Shown: positions 55,888 to 64,000 of the stretch, piece after piece
How positions within the stretch are numbered: position 1 is the first letter of the stretch
How the letters are laid out: the number at the start of each line of letters is the position of its first letter
Origin: Paraburkholderia sp. SG-MS1
Lineage (GTDB): Bacteria; Pseudomonadota; Gammaproteobacteria; Burkholderiales; Burkholderiaceae
Direction of reading: 5' to 3'
Length of the DNA: 64,000 nt
NCBI RefSeq assembly: GCF_012275575.1
Contig: NZ_NPIH01000029.1
Location: 1 to 64,000 of the forward strand
Made by a program: the position numbers and the translations under genes
The notes under the pieces: model-generated
Database searches by the model: none
The model's input: the letters and a program-made list of their open reading frames with translations, nothing else
What the model was told of the DNA's origin: nothing

Positions 55888-56954
55888 GACATGGGGCCTT
55901 GCCGTGAAGGTGCTTCGATCTCGCGCCACCGGACACAGCGCACCTTGTGGGCGGTCCCGCAGCTTTCGATAGCGGGTATGGCGAGGTCGCAGCGGCTAGC
56001 CTGATGAAACTCGCAACGCGGTGCGAACGCGCATCCTGGTGGAGGAGAAAGAGGATCGGGCACGTTCCCCGCGATCGCCGGCAACGCACTCATGCCACCG
56101 GACCCGACAGCGGCAAGGCTCGGCATGGATTTAAGTAGACCCGACGTGTACGGCATACGCGGATTGCCAAAGAGCGTCGCTGTTGGCGCTTCTTCGGTGA
56201 CGCGACCGCTATACATCACCATCACGCGATCGGCAATCTCGCCGACTACGCCAAGATTGTGCGTAATGAACACCATTGCCATCGTGGACTGCTCCTGGAT
56301 ACGCCGAAGCAGTTCGATGATTTGAGCCTGCACAGTGACGTCGAGCGCGGTGGTCGGTTCGTCTGCGATCAACAGCAACGGCTCGCAGGAAATCGCCATC
56401 GCGATCATCGCGCGCTGGCGCATACCGCCAGACATCTGATGGGGATAGTCGTTCAGGCGTCGAACCGGGTCGGCGATGCCAACAAGACTTAGCAGTTCCG
56501 CCGCTCGGGTCCGTGCTGCGCGGCGGCCAATATTGTTATGACAGAGGATCGCCTCGACGATCTGCGCGCCGATGGTCTTCACCGGGTTGAATGAGGTCAT
56601 GGGCTCCTGAAAGATCATCGCCGCCTCACCGCCCCTTACACCGCGCAATTCACGCTCCGGCATCGCGAGCAGATTGGCTGCGCGACCATTCCGTCTCCGT
56701 AGCCACACTTCGCCTTGAACCTCGCAGCGTCTTGCGTCGGGCAGCAACCCGAGAATACCGAGGCTGGTCACACTCTTCCCTGAACCCGACTCACCGACGA
56801 GAGCGAGCGTCTCTCCCCGCGCGACACTGAACGAGACGTCCTGCACCGCGGGCACGCTCGTATGCTGCCGACGGAATGACACTCGCAGATTGCGGACGGA
56901 TAGCACTTCATCGGCATGCATCACAGAATTGCTATGTTCCATAAGCGCGCTCAT
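55884..56954 (-). CDS. Oligopeptide/dipeptide ABC transporter, ATP-binding protein (DppD-like)
   Basis: A 356-aa ATPase with Walker [10 protein letters not shown], signature [15 protein letters not shown], Walker [15 protein letters not shown] and the C-terminal Cys-bearing tail ([18 protein letters not shown]). Start ATG 56954 overlaps the permease stop (ATGA 56951-56954). Works with the DppF-like ATPase on permeases DppB/C-like. Confidence 0.93.
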   Translation of the reverse strand: MSALMEHSNSVMHADEVLSVRNLRVSFRRQHTSVPAVQDVSFSVARGETLALVGESGSGKSVTSLGILGLLPDARRCEVQGEVWLRRRNGRAANLLAMPERELRGVRGGEAAMIFQEPMTSFNPVKTIGAQIVEAILCHNNIGRRAARTRAAELLSLVGIADPVRRLNDYPHQMSGGMRQRAMIAMAISCEPLLLIADEPTTALDVTVQAQIIELLRRIQEQSTMAMVFITHNLGVVGEIADRVMVMYSGRVTEEAPTATLFGNPRMPYTSGLLKSMPSLAAVGSGGMSALPAIAGNVPDPLSPPPGCAFAPRCEFHQASRCDLAIPAIESCGTAHKVRCVRWREIEAPSRQGPMS

Positions 56955-57850
56955 GATTGGCCTCGCTTTGGATCAAGCGCTTCTCTGAGACCATCCCCCA
57001 GAAAATTGAAGCTCGTGACGGCAAGCGCAATCATGACGCCCGGAATGATTGCCAGCCACGGCGCAGTCGTCAACGACGTCTGTGCGTTGTTCAGCATGTT
57101 CCCCCAACTGGGTGTCGGCGGCTGAATACCATAGCCAAGAAAGCTGATGTACGACTCAGCAAGGATAGCGTGCGCCACTGTCAAAGTAGCGGACACGACG
57201 ATTGGTGCCATCGCGTTCGGCAGCAACTCTCCAAACATGATGCGAGTATCCGACGCACCGAGTGCCTCGGCGGCCACTGCGAAATCGCGACTACGTAACG
57301 AGCGAATCTGGGCCTCGACAACGCGCGCTACTTCCATCCACGATGTACTGGCGACCAGCACGATGATCGATGTCACGCCCGGTTTCACGAACGCCGACAG
57401 CGTCAACAACAGGAAGATCGTTGGGAAACACAGCATGGCGTCGACGAAACGCATGAGTAACACGCCGATCACGCCACGATAAAAACCGGCGACAGTACCG
57501 ATTACGACACCCGCCACCATACTCATACCCATTGCCGCTATGCCCACCGCCAGCGAAATGCGGCCTGCCATCAGCATGCGCGCCAACGTGTCACGACCCA
57601 GATCGTCCGTGCCAAGCCAATGCGGCCCCGAGAATGGAGCGGCAAACCGGTTCCGAAGATCAATGAATGTATCGGTGTATGGCAGCAGCATCGGACCGAA
57701 TGCGCAAGCAAGCGCAAGCAACACGATCACGCTCAGCGCACCGATCGCCAATGGATTCGACCTGAACCGGCTCAACGCACTCGCGCGCCTGCGCTCTGGC
57801 ACAGCGACTGTAGGCACGACGCCCCCTTCTGATGCGAGATAATCCGACAT
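56951..57850 (-). CDS. Oligopeptide/dipeptide ABC transporter, permease (DppC-like)
   Basis: A 299-aa permease with an N-terminal cytoplasmic segment, a first membrane helix LAIGALSVIVLLALACAFGP, the HWLGTDDLGRDTLARMLMAG signature of DppC/OppC and an EAA loop AEALGASDTRIMFGELLPNA. It starts 4 bp after the stop of the DppB-like gene. Confidence 0.94.
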   Translation of the reverse strand: MSDYLASEGGVVPTVAVPERRRASALSRFRSNPLAIGALSVIVLLALACAFGPMLLPYTDTFIDLRNRFAAPFSGPHWLGTDDLGRDTLARMLMAGRISLAVGIAAMGMSMVAGVVIGTVAGFYRGVIGVLLMRFVDAMLCFPTIFLLLTLSAFVKPGVTSIIVLVASTSWMEVARVVEAQIRSLRSRDFAVAAEALGASDTRIMFGELLPNAMAPIVVSATLTVAHAILAESYISFLGYGIQPPTPSWGNMLNNAQTSLTTAPWLAIIPGVMIALAVTSFNFLGDGLREALDPKRGQS

Positions 57851-57854
57851 ATCA

Positions 57855-58802
57855 CTACCTCAAACGAACTCGCGGATCGACCACGCCATACAGAACGTCG
57901 GCCACAAAATTGCCTAGCAGCACAAATACGGCACCAAACATCAGCACGCCCATGATCACGGGATAATCTCTGTAGCTGATCGAGTCCAGAAAAAGCCGCC
58001 CCATGCCTGGCCACGTAAATACCGTTTCGGCGACGAGCGCACCGCCCAGCAATGCCGGCAGATGCAGCCCGGCGATCGTGATCATGGGAAGCAGTGCATT
58101 GCGAAGTGTGTGTCCGAAAAGAATCCGCACGCGGCTCAACCCTTTCGCTCTGGCAGTGCGGATGTAGTCCTGCTCGATGACTTCAAGCATCGAAGCTCTG
58201 ATGTAGCGACTCCAACTCGCCATGTTGACGATCGCAAGTACCGTCGCAGGTGCAATCAGATGCCACAGAAAATCCAGCAATGAGTGCTCGCCAATGGTCG
58301 AACGATTTCCCGCAGGCAGCCAGCCCAGCTTCACCGAGAAGAAATAGATGACGACGAAGCCGATCCAGAACGTCGGAATGGAAACAAGCACCATCGAGAG
58401 AAACGTGGTCGATATGTCAAACCACGAATAGCGATAAATCGCGCCAGCAATGCCGACGAGCCCGCCAAGCACAATCGCAACCAGCAACGCAGTACCCATG
58501 AGTTCAAGGGTTGCGCCAAGATGCGAACCAATTACAGAGAGTACCGGCTGACCATCGCGATACGACCGCCCCCAATCACCACGTGCGATATGACCGAGCC
58601 ATTCAGCGTACTGAACGGGCAGCGGCTGATCTAGTCCGAGTTGATGCTCGAGTCGAGCCATATCGTCTGAATTCATTTCACCGCCGCCCATCTGGGCCAT
58701 CGGTCCGCCAGGTGCCAGGTGCAGCACTCCAAATCCGATCACACTGACCAATATCAGCAACGTCGCATACTGCGCGAGACGTCGCAACGCAAATGAATCC
58801 AT
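57855..58802 (-). CDS. Oligopeptide/dipeptide ABC transporter, permease (DppB-like)
   Basis: A 315-aa permease: first helix LAQYATLLILVSVIGFGVLH, the APGGP motif, LGLDQPLPVQYAEWL, and EAA loop ARAKGLSRVRILFGHTLRNA. ATG 58802 follows ACGGAGTCGGGG, and it is the first gene of the long minus-strand operon running to 45.8 kb. A hairpin separates it from the porin gene upstream. Confidence 0.94.
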   Translation of the reverse strand: MDSFALRRLAQYATLLILVSVIGFGVLHLAPGGPMAQMGGGEMNSDDMARLEHQLGLDQPLPVQYAEWLGHIARGDWGRSYRDGQPVLSVIGSHLGATLELMGTALLVAIVLGGLVGIAGAIYRYSWFDISTTFLSMVLVSIPTFWIGFVVIYFFSVKLGWLPAGNRSTIGEHSLLDFLWHLIAPATVLAIVNMASWSRYIRASMLEVIEQDYIRTARAKGLSRVRILFGHTLRNALLPMITIAGLHLPALLGGALVAETVFTWPGMGRLFLDSISYRDYPVIMGVLMFGAVFVLLGNFVADVLYGVVDPRVRLR

Positions 58803-58843
58803 CCCCGACTCCGTTGCTCGAATGCATGGAATTGCCACAAGAC

Positions 58844-58865
58844 GGGCCGCCCGGAAAAGCGGCCC
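58844..58865 (-). terminator. Hairpin terminator after the porin gene
   Basis: GGGCCGC and GCGGCCC form a perfect 7-bp stem with an 8-nt loop 23 bp after the porin stop. There is only a weak T-rich tail on the minus strand, so termination may be partial and feed the downstream transporter operon. Confidence 0.6.
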
Positions 58866-58887
58866 GCAAACAGCAACCGAAACTGAG

Positions 58888-60090
58888 TTAGAACAGCTTG
58901 CGAATGCCTGCGCGGATCAGGAATTGCGATGACGAGCCGGACGAACTACCGTTAGCCGAATCGCCGATCGATGCCGTTGCATTCACAACATTGCCGAATG
59001 CATCCAAGGTATTTCCCGACGCGTGCTGATACGCGGCGGTGGTATACAGCATCGTGGTCTTGCTCAGCGAGTAAGTGCTGGAGAGCGTGAACTGCTGGTA
59101 GTGAGGACGGCTCGCGCTGCCATTCACCGATTGACCCATCGTGTAGGAATAGCCACCACCAACGGCGAACGCCGGTGTGAACTTGTACAGCGCATTGGCA
59201 CCACCCGTCTGAAAGCTCAAAGCACGGCGGAACAGAGATACGGCGGATGGGCTGTAGTGCGTGTAACCGTAGTTCAAGCCAAGCGACAGAGCACCCAACT
59301 CGTATCGGCTTGCCACGTCGACGATCTGTACGCGGCGCGCACCGGCGAAGCCTGCCGTGACCGAACTGTTGAAGTTGCCCGCGCCCGATCCATTCCACGT
59401 GTTTGCGGTCGAATTGCTATTGTCCATGCGCAGGTACGCGGCCGCGATACCCCACCGTCCGACGACATACTTAAGACCGGCGCTCAACGTACTGTCGGTA
59501 TTCAAAGATCCTGCTACACCACCCAGGCCGTAAAGCACTTCGCCGGACAGGCCACCGATGGTCGGCGAACGATATTTGACTGAGTTGTTGATGCGGGCGT
59601 AGTTATCGTAGTTCGAGATATCGCCTGCATATGTGCCGGAAAAGTTGCCGTAACTGATCGGTCCATATCCCTGCACGAGGTCTGTGATCGCTTCATACTG
59701 GCGCCCGAAAGACACCGAGCCATAGCTGGTGTTTCCAATACCCACGAAAGCCTGACGACTGAACGCAAGACCGCTGGACGAAAATGCACCCGTCGCAATG
59801 CTGAAGCCATTTTCGAGGTTGAAGAACGAAGTCGTGCCGCCGCCGAGATCCTCGACGCCTTTAAGGCCCCAACGCGATCCTGAGTAGCCACCGCTGTACA
59901 TGCCGAAGCGCGACTCGTTCTTGTACGCCACTGGGCGCCCGGCAGCGCCCGTATTCTGTGCGACACCGACATTGTTGATGTACTGGAGACTGTCGTCAGC
60001 GATTCCGTATAGCGTTATGCTGCTTTCTGCATGTGCGGACATCGCTCCACTTGCGGCGAGAAGGCCCAGAAACATCGAGGTCTTTTTCAT
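58888..60090 (-). CDS. Gram-negative outer-membrane porin
   Basis: A 400-aa porin of the betaproteobacterial (OmpC/Omp32-like) type: signal peptide MKKTSMFLGLLAASGAMSAH, mature start SSITLYGIADDSLQYI, alternating beta-strand pattern throughout, and the terminal phenylalanine (RKLF) needed for outer-membrane assembly. Its place directly ahead of the Dpp-type transporter suggests it admits the same substrate. Confidence 0.95.
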   Translation of the reverse strand: MKKTSMFLGLLAASGAMSAHAESSITLYGIADDSLQYINNVGVAQNTGAAGRPVAYKNESRFGMYSGGYSGSRWGLKGVEDLGGGTTSFFNLENGFSIATGAFSSSGLAFSRQAFVGIGNTSYGSVSFGRQYEAITDLVQGYGPISYGNFSGTYAGDISNYDNYARINNSVKYRSPTIGGLSGEVLYGLGGVAGSLNTDSTLSAGLKYVVGRWGIAAAYLRMDNSNSTANTWNGSGAGNFNSSVTAGFAGARRVQIVDVASRYELGALSLGLNYGYTHYSPSAVSLFRRALSFQTGGANALYKFTPAFAVGGGYSYTMGQSVNGSASRPHYQQFTLSSTYSLSKTTMLYTTAAYQHASGNTLDAFGNVVNATASIGDSANGSSSGSSSQFLIRAGIRKLF

Positions 60091-60411
60091 CTTATGTGAT
60101 CCTAAATTTACTATCGTGTAATTGATCCTGACCGGCGCGTATTATTTCGCACCAGCAGCCTATTACGCGCCGCAGTTCTTGCCTGATCCGTACGCGCCCT
60201 GTTCACAACCAATGACGTGTCACCGGGAAAACTGTTTCAACCTGCTCCGGCCACACTTCGATCGCCACCACTCTCCTGACGCCTCATCGTTCACTCGGCG
60301 TTCATTATGTTGCATACAGTACGGGGCCAAAATTCCGACTGTCAAGTTTTTAAATACCCCGATGCACGTTCGCCAGGGTCGTTTCGTGACCCCCCTCGCG
60401 TCAGAGGAGTT
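60091..60411. other. Porin upstream region
   Basis: This holds the porin promoter. The AT-rich stretch around 60300-60355 (ATTATGTTGCATACAG; GTCAAGTTTTTAAATA) may contain promoter elements, and no convincing gene is seen. The upstream aminotransferase gene ends at 60412. Confidence 0.4.
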
Positions 60412-61629
60412 TCAGCGCCGCTGGTGGCGAGTGTTCGCGGCAAAGGCATCCAGCGCGGCCGCAACGCCACCGGGCGAATGCGGCACACCAAGCGCGCGCA
60501 TACCTAGTTCAATACAGGACAGCACGCCAAGCACCATTGCCTCGTTGAGATCGCCCATATGCCCAATCCGGAACGTTCGCGAGAACAGATCACCAAGACC
60601 GCTTGCAAGCAGCACGTTAAAGCGCTGCCTGAGCAACGCGCGCAGAGGCTCCGCGTCCCACCCCTCGGGCATTAAAATGGCCGTGACAGAGTCAGAGGCG
60701 CGGTCGGCGTCGAGGCAATATTCCTGCGGACCACCGTCGCCACTCCAGGCCCGGACTGCTGCCCGCACGCCCCTTGCGAGACGTCGGTGCCGCTCGTAGA
60801 GATTGCTCAACCCCTCTTCCTGCATCAGTCGCAGCGCCTCGCTCAATCCAAATAAAAGATTGTTAGGTGCTGTCCCGCTGAAACTGCGTTGGGCCCGGTC
60901 CAGCATCACGGACCAGTTGAAATATCCTTTAGGCGCATCAATGCTGCGATGGCGCGCCAGCGCTGCCTCGTTGACTGCAGTGAAACCAAGACCTACAGGT
61001 TGCATGAGGCCCTTCTGCGAACTGCCGATCAGGGCGTCGACCCGCCAATTGTCCATCCGCACTTCGCTACACCCGATGGACGACACCGCGTCGACAATGA
61101 ACAACGCTGGATGGCCTGAGTCGTCGATCGCTTTGCGCAGTGCGGGAATCGCGACCATCACGCCTGTTGCAGTCTCGTTGTGCACGACACAGACTGCCTT
61201 GATACGGAATTCGCGATCCGCGATGAGCGTGGCACGCAAACTTTCGACGTCCACGCCACAGCGCCGGTCTGCGCGCAGATGCTCGACCTTGATCCCCACA
61301 CCCGCACACAGGATGGCCCAGTCGTCGGAATGAAGCCCTGACTCGACCATCAACACGGTTTCGTCGCGCGCGATCAGGTTGCTCATCGTCCCTTCCCATG
61401 CCCCATGGCCGGAAGACGTGTACATGAAAAGGTGGTGACGAGTGCCGACCAGGCTTTTCAGCCCATTCATACAGTTCGCGTAGGCAGCGCGAAACGAAGG
61501 ATCGTTGAAGTCCGTCGCGGCTCGCGCTATCGCGTTCAGCACGCTATCAGGCATGTTCGTCGGACCCGGACTGGCAAAAAGTTGTCGCCCACGACACGGA
61601 ACGACCTCAAGCAACGAAGATGAATTCAT
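60412..61629 (-). CDS. Class V PLP aminotransferase (alanine/serine-glyoxylate type)
   Basis: A 405-aa fold-type I aminotransferase. Family marks are SPGPTNMPDSVLNAIARAA, MYTSSGHGAWEGTMSNLIA, the PLP aspartate in FIVDAVSSIG (D180) and the Schiff-base lysine K206 in GSSQKGLMQPVG. The group includes alanine-, serine- and aspartate-glyoxylate and purine-catabolic ureidoglycine aminotransferases. A glyoxylate-using enzyme would suit a pathway in which N-carboxymethyl groups are released as glyoxylate. It is divergent from the second binding-protein gene. Confidence 0.9.
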   Translation of the reverse strand: MNSSSLLEVVPCRGRQLFASPGPTNMPDSVLNAIARAATDFNDPSFRAAYANCMNGLKSLVGTRHHLFMYTSSGHGAWEGTMSNLIARDETVLMVESGLHSDDWAILCAGVGIKVEHLRADRRCGVDVESLRATLIADREFRIKAVCVVHNETATGVMVAIPALRKAIDDSGHPALFIVDAVSSIGCSEVRMDNWRVDALIGSSQKGLMQPVGLGFTAVNEAALARHRSIDAPKGYFNWSVMLDRAQRSFSGTAPNNLLFGLSEALRLMQEEGLSNLYERHRRLARGVRAAVRAWSGDGGPQEYCLDADRASDSVTAILMPEGWDAEPLRALLRQRFNVLLASGLGDLFSRTFRIGHMGDLNEAMVLGVLSCIELGMRALGVPHSPGGVAAALDAFAANTRHQRR

Positions 61630-61740
61630 GAGATGGATGCGTTAAAGCGCCCTGAGACCCTTATGAATCAGTGCGCGCAGGTGGAAATTCAAAAGCGTTC
61701 CAAGGTCACGCCGGCAACACCCGAAGTGACAACAAATTAT

Positions 61741-61775
61741 GAACTAAAGTCTGAATCGTTCAATATATTATTGAC
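61741..61775. promoter_or_regulatory. Operator-like motif (copy B) with perfect inverted repeat
   Basis: GAACT-N9-ATCGTTCAATAT repeats the arrangement seen at 44971-44996. Here it includes a perfect inverted repeat TCAATA-TAT-TATTGA (61760-61774) overlapping a TTGACA -35-like box at 61771. It lies between the divergent aminotransferase and binding-protein genes and is a good repressor-site candidate. Confidence 0.6.
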
Positions 61776-61870
61776 AAATTCATTTTTGGATCACTACGAT
61801 GGCTCCGACAGTAGCGACGCTATCGCCCAACGAGGTGTCGCATGACCACGGATTCAATGCCCTGTAGCCC

Positions 61871-63538
61871 ATGCCAAAAACTCCAGACGAAAAGCCACCA
61901 TTCCGGACCTCTGCCGCTCGACGTAAGCTGCTTATTGCAATCGGACTTGGCGCCGCGAGCCGCTTTATCCCGGCGGCAGCTGCAGCGACCGCTGCAAAGC
62001 CGACACCGAAGGGTCAGGTTGTGATTGGCTTCTCAAATGAGCCAACGGTCTTCAACCCACTTTTCAAAGGGTTATCCGTCGATCACGGGGTGTGGTGGAA
62101 TCTGTTCAGTCCGCTCTGGCAATACGATGAAAACGGCCACCCTGTGGCGGCACTCGCGCGGGAAATCCCAGGCGTCGAAAATGGCGGCCTGTCTGCCGAT
62201 GGCCTGACGTGGAAGATCAAATTGCGTGATGGCGTGAAATGGCACGACGGGCAGCCGTTCACGGCCGAGGACGTCAAGTTCACCATCGAACTTTTGCAAC
62301 TTCAGGACTTTCGGGCGTCGAGTCGCATGGGACATAGTCTCGTGACCGACATCAAGGTAACGAGCCCACTGGAGCTCACGTGGAAGCTGAAGCAGCCGTT
62401 TGCACCGTACCTCTCGCTACTATCGTCGACATTCATCGTGCCGAAACACGTAGTCGGCAAGGCAGCGGACCCCAATACATCAGCGCTGAATACGGCACCG
62501 ATTGGTACGGGTCCATTCCGCTGGAGCGAGCGTGTCGCTGGCGACCATCTCACTTTGGTCGCAAATCGCGACTATTTTGGATCGGGGCCACTTCTGGAGC
62601 GCCTCGTATTCAAGTATGTGCCCGATCTAACCGCCTTATTTACGCAATTCAGTTCAGGTTCGATCGACTATCTCGGCCTGCAAGGTATACCTCCCGACCA
62701 GTACACGCAGGCAAAGGCGATTGCCAACGTCGAAATACATGTGTCGCCCCTACCTGCTGTTCAGAATGTGACCTTCAACCTGGGGCATCCGGTTCTTGGC
62801 GACAAGGCCGTGCGGCAGGCCCTCTACTATGCGATGGATAAGCGCTCGATCATCGACGTGCTTTACCACGGTCTGCCGAAGGAAACCGAGTCGTACCTCC
62901 CGGATGGCAACTGGGCGTATCGCGGCGATCTGCCGAAGCATGTCTATTCACCGGACAAGGCAAAACAGATTCTCGACGAAGCGGGGTGGAAGCCCGGTCC
63001 GGACGGCATCCGCGTGAAGAACGGCCGACGCCTCGAGTTCACCAATTCGACCGTGGCGGGCAATCCTGCGCAGGAGCAGACGCAATTGCTGTTGGCACAA
63101 AGCTGGCAAGCAATTGGCGTGTCGATGAAAATCCGCAACATGCCAGGCGCAGTGATCTGGGGACCCTTCTGGTCGCAGTCGCAATTCGACAGCCTGGTTA
63201 CCTACACGAACTGCACGATCGCTTCCGATCCCAATGTGATCGACCGATTCGACAGTCACTCGATCCCCGCACACGGCGGATCGGGTACCAATGTCTATCA
63301 GTTCAGGAATGCAACGGTCGATCAACTGCTTGAAGATGCTGTACGCACGGTCTCGCTCGATCAGCGCAAGAAAAATTACGCGCAGGTACAAGGCATCATG
63401 CGCGACGAGTTGGCAATGCTCCCGATGTTTCAGGTCGTCCTGATCGAAGGAAATCGCAAGGGCCTCGTGGGCTTCAAAAACAACGTGAACGTTCTATCCA
63501 ACGCATGGAACGCCGCAACCTGGTACTGGAAAGCTTGA
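61871..63538 (+). CDS. Oligopeptide-type ABC binding protein with Tat-like signal, copy 2
   Basis: A 555-aa SBP-5 protein. It has paired arginines in SAARRKLLIAIGLG before a hydrophobic, Ala-rich segment. The mature sequence has VIGFSNEPTVFNPLFKGLS, VKWHDGQPFTAEDVKFTIEL and GTGPFRWSERVAG. Large parts are identical in order and wording to the 49905-51557 protein, so the two are recent paralogues with probably overlapping ligands. No permease genes follow; it must share the Dpp-type permease upstream. An M20 hydrolase gene begins 7 bp later. Confidence 0.9.
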   Translation: MPKTPDEKPPFRTSAARRKLLIAIGLGAASRFIPAAAAATAAKPTPKGQVVIGFSNEPTVFNPLFKGLSVDHGVWWNLFSPLWQYDENGHPVAALAREIPGVENGGLSADGLTWKIKLRDGVKWHDGQPFTAEDVKFTIELLQLQDFRASSRMGHSLVTDIKVTSPLELTWKLKQPFAPYLSLLSSTFIVPKHVVGKAADPNTSALNTAPIGTGPFRWSERVAGDHLTLVANRDYFGSGPLLERLVFKYVPDLTALFTQFSSGSIDYLGLQGIPPDQYTQAKAIANVEIHVSPLPAVQNVTFNLGHPVLGDKAVRQALYYAMDKRSIIDVLYHGLPKETESYLPDGNWAYRGDLPKHVYSPDKAKQILDEAGWKPGPDGIRVKNGRRLEFTNSTVAGNPAQEQTQLLLAQSWQAIGVSMKIRNMPGAVIWGPFWSQSQFDSLVTYTNCTIASDPNVIDRFDSHSIPAHGGSGTNVYQFRNATVDQLLEDAVRTVSLDQRKKNYAQVQGIMRDELAMLPMFQVVLIEGNRKGLVGFKNNVNVLSNAWNAATWYWKA

Positions 63539-63545
63539 GGCGCGC

Positions 63546-64000
63546 GTGAACATTCAAACTCCTGAAGAAGTATGTCAACCCGATATCGAAATGGCGGCGC
63601 GTCTGTTCGAAACCCTTCGTGTCCAGGGCTTTGATGGCGTCGGCATTACTCGCGATGCGTATGGTGCGGGTGAAAACGCCGCTCACGCCCTGATGAAGGC
63701 CGAAGCCGAAAAGCTCGGCCTCGAGACGATGAGTGATTTCGCTGGCAACCTCCACATGACACTTGCCGGAAAAGACCGCACCGCACCCCGCATACTGATC
63801 GGCAGCCATCTCGACAGCGTTGCACAAGGCGGCAATTACGATGGCGCCGCTGGTGTGGTCGGCGGCCTCGCCGTAGTCGCAGGTCTCATTCGTGGCGGGT
63901 TCGTGCCGCCCGTCGATATCACGGTAATTGCCGTGCGTGCAGAGGAAAGTGGTTCGTGGTTTCCGGCCGGCTATCCCGGCAGCAAGGCGACGCTTGGTAC
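63546..64000 (+). CDS. M20-family amidohydrolase (N-carbamoyl-amino-acid hydrolase type), 5' part
   Basis: The visible 151 residues match hydantoinase/carbamoylase-family M20 enzymes: ITRDAYGAGENAAHALM, the metal histidine H88 in GSHLDS, bridging D99 in NYDGAAGVVGG, and the catalytic glutamates in VRAEESGSWF (133-134). The start is GTG 63546, five bases after GAGG. The rest lies beyond the window. It would cleave an N-carbamoyl or N-acyl amino acid, fitting uptake by the preceding binding protein. Confidence 0.88.
   Translation, partial: MNIQTPEEVCQPDIEMAARLFETLRVQGFDGVGITRDAYGAGENAAHALMKAEAEKLGLETMSDFAGNLHMTLAGKDRTAPRILIGSHLDSVAQGGNYDGAAGVVGGLAVVAGLIRGGFVPPVDITVIAVRAEESGSWFPAGYPGSKATLG

Overview
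The window is high-GC, densely packed DNA that reads like a Burkholderiaceae chromosome or megaplasmid, most likely Paraburkholderia or a close relative. This is inferred from gene content (LysR, AraC and GST genes, a Gram-negative porin, abundant catabolic operons) and codon usage, not from a marker gene. No rRNA, intact tRNA, CRISPR array or complete insertion sequence was seen.

Layout. (1) 1-5.6 kb: a LysR regulator diverges from a pimFCD-like beta-oxidation operon (bifunctional hydratase/dehydrogenase plus two acyl-CoA dehydrogenases), closed by a strong terminator. (2) 5.7-6.0 kb: a decayed tRNA-Pro that still has its own terminator, and a zinc-ribbon remnant, together suggesting an old integration or recombination point. 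(3) 6.1-14.3 kb: small redox and detoxification genes (AhpD-like protein, 6-oxocamphor-hydrolase-like crotonase, peroxiredoxin, two SDRs, LysR, Old Yellow Enzyme, GST, AraC). (4) 14.6-19.1 kb: a damaged hypothetical gene, a cytochrome c fused to the wreck of a PfpI/DJ-1 gene, a glyoxalase, and a Tat-exported GMC dehydrogenase with its small subunit.

(5) 19.4-34.1 kb: a complete soluble di-iron propane-type monooxygenase system on the minus strand. In transcription order it has an alcohol dehydrogenase, coiled-coil protein, CobW GTPase, WD40-like protein, 68-aa protein, hydroxylase alpha, reductase, hydroxylase beta, coupling protein, amidohydrolase, MIP18/DUF59 protein and a dedicated GroEL, followed by a separate sigma-54 activator gene. 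Two well-formed -24/-12 promoters, ahead of the alcohol dehydrogenase and of the alpha subunit, tie the system to that activator. The alpha subunit keeps all six iron ligands at the spacing of methane monooxygenase. The CobW/WD40/coiled-coil module looks like an accessory metal-delivery unit and is the most novel part.

(6) 34.1-35.8 kb: gene debris with an SDR fragment and a tyrosine-recombinase fragment. With the damaged genes at 14.6-15.9 kb, it brackets the GMC and monooxygenase region like the edges of an acquired island.

(7) 35.8-64 kb: a large nitrogen-compound catabolic region. It holds two polar-amino-acid-type ABC transporters, a full oligopeptide-type ABC transporter with two Tat-exported binding proteins, and a porin. 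It also holds three M24-fold (creatinase/ectoine-hydrolase-like) proteins lacking metal ligands, an opine/imino-acid-oxidase-like trio, an aldehyde dehydrogenase, an FMN alpha-hydroxyacid dehydrogenase, an NtaA-type flavin monooxygenase with flavin reductase and nitroreductase, a class V (glyoxylate-type) aminotransferase, an M20 amidohydrolase cut by the window end, and an XRE-cupin regulator. A shared operator-like motif near 44.98 and 61.75 kb suggests one regulator for the whole region. The substrate is unknown; the set resembles pathways for aminopolycarboxylates, opines or N-substituted amino acids.
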